From Enchytraeus crypticus (taxonomy: Eukaryota; Annelida; Clitellata; Enchytraeida; Enchytraeidae), in NCBI GenBank assembly GCA_905160935.1, contig CAJHZI010000073.1:1-64000 (forward strand): a DNA stretch of 64,000 nucleotides, written 5' to 3'. The notes under the pieces were generated by a model that was not told the DNA's origin, ran no database searches, and saw nothing but the letters and a program-made list of their open reading frames with translations. A program made the position numbers and the translations under genes. Below, piece by piece: positions 10,839 through 18,755 of this stretch (its first letter is position 1; each line of letters starts with the position of its first letter).

Positions 10839-10842
<4 letters not shown>
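9990..10842. mobile_element. Long-armed foldback (MITE-like) element
   Basis: Two arms of about 400 bp (about 9995-10400 and 10445-10848) are diverged reverse complements. They start and end with a CATAACTGATACCCCA-type terminus (left ttttataactgataccccac, right ggggtatcagttatgaaaaac). The inner arms contain TTAACTGACAAAGTTATTGA and its complement. There is no transposase. The right end abuts a (TA)n tract, consistent with TA-target Tc1/mariner mobilisation, though the family is inferred. It sits directly downstream of the exon at 9681-9805. Confidence 0.85.

Positions 10843-10893
<51 letters not shown>
10838..10893. repeat. (TA)n microsatellite
   Basis: A pure TA run directly after the foldback element's terminal repeat. 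Confidence 0.95.
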
Positions 10894-10897
<4 letters not shown>

Positions 10898-10955
10898 AAG
10901 CTTTAACGTCCGTTTCCTCATACAAGGATGATGTCAGGGACGTCATATAACATGT
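10894..10955 (-). mobile_element. L2-like LINE 3' terminal fragment
   Basis: The minus strand reads GACGTCCCTGACATCATCC (with a mismatch), GAGGAAACGGACGTTAAA and then the (TTAT)-type tail. This is the same terminal segment as in the LINE at 18756-21729. Only about 60 bp are left. Confidence 0.7.
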
Positions 10956-10956
10956 A

Positions 10957-11927
10957 TGCAGGTTGAGTATAAAAAAGTGATATCACCTGCAAAAAGTTTG
11001 AATATCTCAGGCTATTGTAAATAGTTTCAAATCATATTATTACAAAATACTAAAGGACTAATTTCTGATGGGGTGGCCAATTTTCATCAATTTGGGTACA
11101 TAGGTTGGTCAATCATGAAAGTCTCAGCAGAGCAACCCCCATTTTTGAACGTACTGTAAATAAAAATTTCATTTTATTTTATTAATATTTTAGAAATGGG
11201 TCGAAGGGCTCTGAAAAGGGTCGTTGTGGTGGTTCAGAAAGAACCAGTTGTATCTGCTAGCATTACTGCCTATTCGATATGCTTTCCTCCAGTTGCTTTT
11301 CAGGACTGCAGCAGATTTCGGAACGCTAGGACAGCCTTGTTGATTCCATTTTGGGGCAGTCTCTCCCAAATTGATGGAATGTAGCACTTTCTGCAGTTTT
11401 GCCTTGTTTTTAGGCTTCGACTGGTGATTCTGATACAGATACAGCATGGTTCCCCAGACATGGTAATCCAGAGGATTTTGATCGGGAGAGTTCGAAGGCC
11501 ATTCACTATTCATGATGAAATGTGAATTTCTCTCGCTGATCCATTCATGTGCATGGCGAGATGCACGAGTCGAAGCATCATCCTACTGAAAGATGAAACC
11601 ATTTGGTAGAAGAGCATTGCAATCACCAAACAGCTCGGAAAGTAAAGTGTTGACGTAATACTAAGGGTTCACCTTTTTCTTCTCGCCAATGAAGTGCAAT
11701 TTGCCCTTACCTTTGTAGCAAACGCCATTTTTAGGTTAAAAATAGGGGGTTGCTCTGCTGAATCTTGTATGATCTGGTCAATCCATAGTTTAAAATGGAT
11801 GAAAATTGGCCACCCGTCAACAATTAGTCCTTTAGTAATTGGTAAAAGTTTGCTTTTAAAATATTAAGAATAGCCTGAGATATTCAAACTTTTGGCAGGT
11901 GTTATCACTTATTTTTTACTCACTCTG
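10957..11927 (-). mobile_element. Tc1/mariner-type element remnant with terminal inverted repeats
   Basis: Left terminus GCAGGTTGAGTATAAAAAAG and right terminus (complement) ACAGAGTGAGTAAAAAATAA continue into matching arms of about 190 bp that share GTTTGAATATCTCAGGCTAT and AGCAGAGCAACCCCC. The minus strand 11513-11190 encodes WPSNSPDQNPLDYHVWGTML, the third catalytic Asp region of an IS630/Tc1/mariner transposase, followed by a frame-shifted C-terminus. The rc of 11520-11720 holds the preceding part in broken form. It is dead but its ends are recognisable. Confidence 0.8.
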
Positions 11928-11979
11928 TAAATTTATCTATATCTATATGAATTATCTATATCTATATATATATCTATAT

Positions 11980-12765
11980 GTCTACAATAAATGAAACTAC
12001 TTTGAAGGCTAATAACTTTGACAATTTTTTCCAAACGTCTTACTTGATGCATTAAATTAAAGGCAATGCTCTTTTCTATTAACTTGCTAACTATCTAAGA
12101 GATACTAATACAAATGTTTGAGAAATTATCATTAGTCGCCGATTTGTAAATGTCAAAGAAATTGCGTGAAAACTCTAAATCTAAAAATCTAGAATTCAAG
12201 TTTACGCATTAGGCCTTAACTATTTCAAAAAGCATATTGCAGTTTCTATCAATACCGCAAATGAATGGAGAATTAATCGTTCAATGTGTCCACCATGTGC
12301 CCGAAATACGGCATCTACGCGCTGAGACCACTGATCAATTGCCGAGTCCACGAGTGTTTGACTGATTTCAGCCCAACGGAGGACAATGATTCGTTTCAAA
12401 TGTTCAACGTCGTGAATTGGTTCACGATAGACTAATTGCTGAAGACAACAGTAAACGATCGATTAGTAAATCGATTTCAAATCAGGGGGGCTGTTAAGTG
12501 GCCAGTTCTACGGTTCAATAAACTCTAGCAGGTTTACTTTCATACAGGCGATCATGTGACATGAAAAACATGAAAATTACAAATCGGCGACTAATGATAA
12601 TTTCTCAAACATGTGTAATAGTATCTTTTAGATATTTATCAAGTTAATCGAAAAGAGAATCGTCTTTAATTTAATTTATAAAGTAAGATAAAAAAGATAT
12701 AAAGTTGGATAAAAATTGTCAAAGTTATTAGCCTTCAAAGTAGTTTCATTTATTCTGGACCACCC

Positions 12766-12770
<5 letters not shown>
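11980..12770 (-). mobile_element. Mariner-type element remnant with about 190-bp terminal inverted repeats
   Basis: The left end aatgaaactactttgaaggc recurs as the reverse complement gccttcaaagtagtttcatt at 12730-12750, followed by ctggaccacccgtg. The arms continue through TTGAGAAATTATCATTAGTCGCCGAT. The inner part (12240-12550), read on the minus strand, has fragments of a transposase C-terminus (SQRVDAVFRAHGGH and NWPLNSP-like). The right end abuts a (TA)n tract. The same terminal repeat recurs twice in 12880-13340. Confidence 0.75.

Positions 12771-12841
<71 letters not shown>
12771..12841. repeat. (TA)n microsatellite
   Basis: A pure TA run between the mariner terminus (accacccgtg) and a copy of the Polinton terminal sequence (agtagtatttg). 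Confidence 0.95.
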
Positions 12842-12845
<4 letters not shown>

Positions 12846-13102
12846 GTATTTGTACTCGTCTGGCACATTTCTGGCACATATCGGCAACTAATGATAATTT
12901 CTCAAACATGTGTAATAGTATCTTGTAGATATTTATCAAGTTAATCGAAAAGAGAATCGTCTTTAATTTAATTTATAAAGTAAGATAAAAAAAGATATAA
13001 AGTGGGATAAAAATTGTCAAAGTTATTAGCCTTCATATATATAGACATATATAGTAATATGCATATAGACATATAGTAAATGTGCCAGACGAGTACAAAT
13101 AC

Positions 13103-13160
<58 letters not shown>

Positions 13161-13407
13161 GGGTGGTCCAGAATAAATGAAACTTCTTTGAAGGCTAATA
13201 ACTTTGACAATTTTTATCCAACTTTATATCTTTTTTTATCTTACTTTATAAATTAAATTGAAGACGATTCTCTTTTCGATTAACTTGATAAATATCTAAA
13301 AGATACTATTACACATGTTTGAGAAATTATCATTAGTCGCCGATATGTGCCAGAAATCATTGCCTTCATATATATACTTCATATATAACCTTTATATATA
13401 TATATAT
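12842..13407. repeat. Complex junction: inverted copies of mariner and Polinton ends
   Basis: The order is: Polinton-end sequence agtagtatttgtactcg (12842), a mariner terminal repeat copy (12880-13035), short TA/TATAGACA runs, an inverted Polinton end (about 13080-13107), a (TA)n tract (13107-13153), an inverted mariner end (about 13158-13345), and another TA-rich run leading to the true Polinton end at 13408. Overall 12570-12870 and 13080-13345 are reverse complements. No gene is present. Confidence 0.8.
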
Positions 13408-13455
13408 AGTAGTATTTGTACTCGTCTGGCACATTTTGATTTTAAGCACAACCTA
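13408..13455 (+). repeat. Polinton left terminal inverted repeat
   Basis: It starts AGTAGTATTTGTACTCGTCT and runs to CACAACCTA, matching the complement of 28311-28358. Homology stops there. It is preceded by a TA run. Confidence 0.92.
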
Positions 13456-13735
13456 GCCTTAAAACATAGTTCAATTCTATTTTTAGCCTTGTTCTGCCTT
13501 GATGATGCATAATCAAATGAACAGTAATCATTTGAAGCGCAGCCCAGCCTTAAAACGTAGCTCAATTCAATATTTAGCCTTTATGCTTAAATGTTACTAT
13601 AATATTAAGCACAGCCTAGCCTTCATCCTAGCTCATTTCTATTTTCTGCCTTGATTTGCCTTGAAACCTAGCTTATATCTAAATCAGATGATGTTGCGTT
13701 TCATGGATTGAGTACCATTCCACTCGGGTGGTCGA
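13446..13735 (+). repeat. Subterminal repeat block, copy 1 (about 290 bp)
   Basis: It contains imperfect tandem units of the type agcacagcctagccttaaaa followed by cattcctattttctgccttg and ends with gatgttgcgtttcatggatt. The same block in the same orientation is at 17000-17275. It may be a Polinton subterminal repeat or a separate small element. There is no coding sequence. Confidence 0.85.
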
Positions 13736-14040
13736 ACCAGCCAGCCAGCTGCTCATTACAGAAGCGAACTGGCTTCAGCTGTGCCTGTCTAAGCTCAGCT
13801 GCTATATCGAGAAGATGTGTAAAAAAACTTTTGCTTTAAAGTGAAAGTAATTTCCTTGTTGAGCGAGTACAGCTTGCTGCAGCAGCTGTTCAATGTTGAA
13901 CGTGCTGGCTTCAGCTGTGTCTGCTTTCTCGACTGCTGCCTAATAAAAAGTGAATAGCCTCTTGTCGGCTGCTGACGTGTACCAGAGTCCAACGTGTTAG
14001 TTATAACATGCGCTTTCATTTAGACAGACACAGTGAAAAA

Positions 14041-14721
14041 ATGGCTACATTTCGAAATATATAGGAACAAAAGGATTTTATAAAGGATACTAACGATCTA
14101 CACTCGTTTATGTTAGAATTAATACCAGTAGAAAGCGCGGTCTAGTTGTAGGTAAAGGAAGCAATTACGTGAATAGGTGGAGAAATATATTTGATATAAA
14201 AACATATGGGTCTGTTGATAAGGAACATATGGTTCAGAATGAGCAAGTTAGAATCCATAAATGCTACAAGAAGCTTAAAGAGAGTTTAGTTGATGTAGAA
14301 GGAGTAGATAGGACTAATAAAACATATGATAAGCCAAAGAACGTGAAAGATTACTTAACTATGATAGAATTGCTAAAGAGAGAAGAAAGTGGTAAGCTTG
14401 TGGAAACGAGGTATATTAATCCAATTTAAAATTGGATTAATGTTGTACAATCTTAAAGTCTATACAAAGACAAAGAAAGCGTTTGCAGTCATGGCGAAAA
14501 GGGTTGGATATTCAGTGTCACATGCCTACAAACTAATCATACTTTATAACATATGTGTGAAGTTTCCGTCAATGAAGAATACATCACTTCCACTGCACAA
14601 GCTATTGGCTAGCTATGAGGATATGCTAGAATTTATTGAAAGAGATATAGATATATGGGCTCCTCCACCGAATCCTTCAACATCGGTTTTAGATCCTACT
14701 CCGTCCTCGTCTGGAAGTTAA
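14041..14721 (+). pseudogene. Polinton accessory gene of unknown function, broken
   Basis: A start at 14041 (MATFRN) is followed by stops and a frameshift. An open stretch of about 86 residues (14169-14429; NRWRNIFDIKTYG, lysine-rich) comes next, then a 27-bp hairpin at 14415-14441 that shifts the frame, and then about 95 residues to 14721. The latter has VYTKTKKAFAVMAKRVGYSV and a Pro/Ser-rich tail (APPPNPSTSVLDPTPSSS). I do not recognise the family. The charged middle and flexible end fit a small DNA- or core-associated protein, but that is only a guess. Confidence 0.55.
14415..14441. repeat. Perfect hairpin, 13-bp arms, 1-nt loop
   Basis: ATTAATCCAATTT, then A, then AAATTGGATTAAT. It lies at the frame break of the preceding pseudogene. 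Confidence 0.95.
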
Positions 14722-15222
14722 TCTCTTCACTGTCTAATTTAAAAGTCCTCTGAGTCTGAATGGAGGCAATTGATCTAATTTCTTGTTACCTGTGAATTTT
14801 ATATTTGGGTAACAGTAAATATATTGATTGCATCATAAAAGTCACTACAATTCTGAATTTATGGATGTGAAAATAGAGATCCGAGTTTTACTGCGTATTT
14901 GTGAATAGGAATTGACAAGTAGACTTGTAGTTTACAGAAAGATTTTACAGCAGTTCAACTACAAACCTTCAGCTTTAACTGGGCAGCAGAGCAAGAAGTT
15001 CACGTACATACAACCAGCTAAAGATCTCCACCGAGGAGACTTTTAGCTGTAGTCAGCTAAGTCTACAAGGGAAGACTCAGCTGTCATAGCAGACCAGGCA
15101 GTTCAACTATAAACTTTACAGCTAACTAACCAAGTCTTCAAGTTAGCTTAAACAGCAGAGTCTTCTTGAATGTATAGATGAAGTGATGTTGGGTTTCAAT
15201 AGTAAATATACTATTAAAACTT
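14722..15222. other. Polinton non-coding stretch
   Basis: I see no gene in this AT-rich stretch. Around 14990-15140 there are several cagctaa/agctgta-like words in both orientations but no clear repeat unit. Confidence 0.4.
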
Positions 15223-15494
15223 TCATTCAGTCATTGTAATTTTATAACATCCATCAACAATCTTTCCATTGTTTATAGGAAAGAATTTTAAATGATGCTT
15301 CGTTTCCTTACCAGCTTCATACAGAGATTTGAATTCGCAAACTTCACCTGTGCTGGTATTTTCCCATCTTACAGGTCTAGGCTCATTTCTTATAGTCCTC
15401 AGGTACTCATACTTTGGCTCTATAACCTTGTTTGGATCAACCTCTTTTGGTAGATCTGTTTTTCCAGGCGTTGTAGTAATTTGAGTTTCCATTT
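15223..15494 (-). CDS. Small Polinton protein, about 89 residues, unknown (possible NUMOD-like motif)
   Basis: The minus-strand reading begins METQITTTPGK at about 15494; an upstream extension to 15654 lacks support because a divergent gene lies there. The C-terminal half has EVCEFKSLYEAGKETKHHLK and a GCYKI ending. A Ser/Tyr-x-EAG helix followed by a G-[CY]-Y-x-[IF] strand resembles the NUMOD1-type DNA-binding motif, but this is only pattern similarity. There are no stops across the frame, making it one of the few intact frames in the element. It is divergently oriented to the next gene at 15572, with a short AT-rich gap between them. Confidence 0.55.
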
Positions 15495-15571
15495 TATGTT
15501 TAAGAAAAAAATATTTAAATGAAATCAAATTCGTTACTCTTATGTTAAAGTAATAATTACACATAATAAAA

Positions 15572-15976
15572 ATGGCAGACACAGTAGATGGTACATCGCT
15601 TTCGAGTAAAGTGAAAGCGTTTTTAACTAGAAAACTTGAAGAGAGGCGAAGCATGGTTTACAAGCTAAAACGAAAGCGAGAAATTACAAAAATTTTGTAC
15701 TACTTGTGCACTTTGTCTTCTGTTACAGTTTCAACTGTGCTAGCAAGTTTGTCGACAATTGTAGGTTTTCCCGGTATGGTTATTACCATACTTTGAATTA
15801 CGAGTGCATTACTGACATCAATCAGTCTCAAGTTCAATTTGCAGGATAAAAGTAATAAATTAAATGCAGAAATTGAAAAACTAAATAAAGTTAATGAAAG
15901 ATTTGATTTTGTTGTCAGTTGTAATGGAAATCTTACCGAGGCAGCCTATAATCAAATAATTTCAGAATTCGAATAG
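15572..15976 (+). pseudogene. Small two-transmembrane Polinton protein (SLATT-like), one in-frame stop
   Basis: An ATG at 15572 gives a basic N-terminus (LTRKLEERRSMVYKLKRKRE), then a hydrophobic stretch (ILYYLCTLSSVTVSTVLASL), a short turn and a second hydrophobic stretch. A TGA at 15796 interrupts the second membrane segment; the same frame then runs on for about 60 residues (LTSISLKFNLQ, coiled-coil-like KLNAEIEKLNKVNE, ending IISEFE). The layout of two membrane helices followed by a helical tail resembles SLATT-type proteins. The membrane role is inferred. Without the TGA the protein would be about 134 residues. Confidence 0.6.
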
Positions 15977-16005
15977 CAAATTTGTTAATACATTTATTAA
16001 CGAAT

Positions 16006-16970
16006 TTAAATATCTCTTCCAGAAAACGATGCGAATGTCATCACAAACTTCTCTAGCAGAGAATCTGAAACGTAATGAAATCCCAAATCAACTAACGTTA
16101 AATTTTTTCGTAATATTAACTCCAAGTCTAAATTCTTTCGATCTGGGTCTCGATCTCTTACAAGTCTTGTAATAAATTTCCTAATTTTCAATAAAGGTGT
16201 ACCGTCTTAAGGTATTGCTATTAATGTAGCACGAGCTAGATACATATTCATATCCGCTAACATATTTCTCGGTAATTCTTCAATTACTGATATTATTAAA
16301 TATTTCAAATCAGTCGAATAAATTGAAAGAACGTCAGAATATATTTCTTCACTATCATATAATTTACTATATTCTAAGGTAATATTTTCCAAATGATTAT
16401 ATCTGCTAAGAAATATTTCGCGGTATTTAATTCGCTGGCCTTGTTCTCTGGAATATTTTGATATAATGTTCAATACATGAAAACAAGTTGCCATTAATTT
16501 CTTCAAATCAACATTATCTTTCATGCCAGCAATCTGTAAATACTTTTTGTTTAGCGCATCAAATTTTTCACTTGGGAAACCAACATTAAAAATTAAATAA
16601 TGTTTCATATCTAAATCTCCTTTCATTGAACCATCATTCACACTGTGTTTCGTATCAATATTGTTTTGTAGAGCAAAGTCATTAGCAACTACGTTTTGTT
16701 CTACTTCTTTTAAGATGTCTACTCTCAAATTTTCACCAAATTTGTTAATATAACGATCGCAGTACCCTTTGTGATGACATCCGCATCGGTTTCTGGAGGG
16801 TGTTTAACATTTAAAATTTTCTATTGTTGCCAAAATTAATGTCTCCAGTGATTTCTCCTCCAGTTTTATCAACTTTTATACTGTCAAGCTTATCAACAAG
16901 AGTGACAATGGGCCTGAAAACTGAGTCTACATGCTTCGTCAAATCGCCAGTACTTGAATGTGATTAGTAG
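16006..16970 (-). pseudogene. Polinton fibre/spike-like protein, broken
   Basis: On the minus strand, from about 16970 down: a short N-terminal region (LTKHVDSVFRPIVTLVDKL), then GGEITGDINFGNN, a PPETDADVITKGYCD segment, then KGDLDMKHYLIFNVGFPSEK and a helical C-terminal region ending at 16006. The repeated pattern of G-[DE]-[IL]-[DN]-[FM] strands followed by DAxTKxYxD is what phage tail-fibre and virus spike stalks show, so I infer a receptor-binding fibre-like role. Breaks: a +/-1 frameshift near 16770-16790 and an in-frame TAA at about 16207, with continuation to 16006. Confidence 0.55.
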
Positions 16971-16999
16971 TAGGAATTATGGGGGGCTGGCTAGTTTTG

Positions 17000-17275
17000 A
17001 TGTTCCAAGCACAGCCCCTGCCTTAAAATCTAGCTAAATTCTATTTTAGCCTGCTTTGCCTTGATGCTTAAATGTCACTATAATTTAAGTACAGCACAGC
17101 CTTAAAACATAGCTAAATCCTATATTTAGCCTTCATGCTTAAATGTCACTATAATTTAAGTACAGCCCAGCCTTGAGCTTAACTCATTCCTATTTTCTGT
17201 CTTGATATGCCTTGAAACCTAGCTTATATCTAAATCAGATGATGTTGCGTTTCATGGATTGAGTACCACTCCGCT
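17000..17275 (+). repeat. Subterminal repeat block, copy 2
   Basis: It is similar to 13446-13735 in the same orientation, ending with the same aaatcagatgatgttgcgtttcatggatt sequence. It replaces the region where the 5' part of the ATPase gene would be expected. Confidence 0.85.
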
Positions 17276-17870
17276 ACTGCTAGCTTAAATCAGTTTTCTC
17301 AACTGCTGTGTTTTACTTTCGTTTTACAAGCGGCTTTGTTATAACAGCTGTTCACTGCGTTATAAAAAACTTTGCTCATCTTGCTAGCTAAGCTAAGTGA
17401 CTAGCAAGCTCTGTGGGCTTCCGTTTGAAGAAAAAATATTAACAGAACATTGGGAATCTCATGCATTTTTATTTAATAACTTAAAAGTTTTAGTCGTAGA
17501 ATTTTGAAATTTGGTATACAATATAATAATGATATTCTAGACCTACTGTAAATATTTGGTAAAGATGCTTGCAACATAAAAGACGAAACGTGCGTCAGAC
17601 ATAAAACAGTTACAATTACATAGCTTCACAGCTTTAAGTCAACCAACTGCTCACGTTATAATAGCTAACGACTCGAGCTAATTGAGATCGAGTCTTTACT
17701 GCAGCCAGCTGATCATTACTAAACCCTACAGTAGAGATGCAGTAGAGTTGGAAATTTTGTTCGATTCGGTTCGGTTTGCTGAAAATGAAAGTTCGGTTCG
17801 GGTTCGGTTAGCATTCAACAATTGGAGAATTCGTTTCAATTCGGCTTTTTTGAAACCAGGGTTTAGTTTC
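17276..17870. other. Non-coding or rearranged Polinton segment with a TTCGG-type repeat
   Basis: No gene is supported. At 17755-17830 is a short TTCGGTTCGG-rich unit with gctgaaaatgaaagttcgg, the same unit as the minisatellite at 48312-48530. Its presence just before the truncated ATPase marks an insertion or deletion scar. Confidence 0.6.
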
Positions 17871-17879
17871 TTCGAGATT

Positions 17880-18360
17880 GCAGTGATGAAGTTAAAAAGA
17901 AATCCAAAGCAGGTAAAGATATTGTTACTTTTCACAATCCAGATGATGGAATTTCTCATCCTTCTGAACTCGATATAAATAAAACACATGTTGTAATATT
18001 TGATGACGCCATGAATGAAAATCAAAGGTAATGACAGATTATTGTTGTCAAGGTAGACATAATAAAGCGAATGTATTCTATTTATGTCAGAGCATACATA
18101 AACCGAAAAAGCATTGCAAACGTCAAAATGCTAATATATGTATTTTATTTAAACATGATAAGAAGTCGTTGGAATATTTCTATGAAACACACGTATCGGG
18201 AGACATGTCATTAAATGAGTTTGAAAAAATCTGTAAAGAAGCGTGGAAAAGAAGGCATGGTTTCGTTGTTATAAATCTTTGGGAAGAGCCTGAATGTGGT
18301 CGCTATATTTTAAATTATAATGTAATTTACATACCTAAACGGTACCTAAAAAATACATAA
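17880..18360 (+). pseudogene. Polinton genome-packaging ATPase (A32/FtsK-HerA type), N-terminus missing
   Basis: The first frame (17880-18027) has a THVVIFDDAMNENQ segment, which fits the Walker B strand and following loop of viral A32-like packaging ATPases. A frameshift near 18028 leads to 18031-18360, with YCCQGRHNKANVFYLCQS (the sensor region after Walker B) and a C-terminal domain ending IPKRYLKNT. The Walker A P-loop half is absent; sequence upstream is unrelated repeat. In intact elements this enzyme drives DNA into the capsid. Here it is a non-functional fragment located, as usual, next to the capsid gene. Confidence 0.8.
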
Positions 18361-18435
18361 TAATATTTAATAATACCTAAAAATACATAGTAATACCTAA
18401 TAATATATAAAAATACATAAAAATACTTGATATAA

Positions 18436-18755
18436 ATACTTAGCCATTTTTGCCGATCATTTTACACCGCAAGAAAATCCTTTTTACAATGAAGGATTTG
18501 CGATTCGCCGAAAACTACTAATGAACAACGATGCACCAGGCCAATTTTCATTCAACATTCCATTTTCACACCTATTTGGATTTCCGATTATAACAAAGTA
18601 CTCTACAATTTGCGACAGACATTGCGACTCAGTAGAGTGGAAAACACATTGGCTATTCATAGAGCAAACAATGTACATGACGGTAAAGTTTTGCTAATGC
18701 ATATTAGGTGGATGGTGCCAAGAATAACACTATCAGTTGAAACGCTAACATTACT
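18436..18755 (+). pseudogene. Polinton major capsid protein, central fragment (upstream of LINE insertion)
   Basis: The frame from about 18436 has NPFYNEGFAIRRKLL and APGQFSFNIPFSHLFGF, typical of the double jelly-roll major capsid protein of Polintons. After a frameshift at about 18590 it continues with VLYNLRQTLRLSR and WMVPRITLSVETL. The N-terminal jelly-roll portion is missing, since the ATPase pseudogene ends only 75 bp upstream. The gene is cut at 18755 by a LINE and resumes at 21730. The two halves are flanked by a shared TTACT. Confidence 0.75.

Noticed and set aside
16740-16800. A Cys/His cluster (CGCHHKGYC) as a zinc finger at the start of the fibre-like gene
   Set aside because: It appears only in a shifted frame; the correct frame gives the DADVITKG segment expected for the fibre-like repeat, and a stop lies just upstream in the shifted frame.
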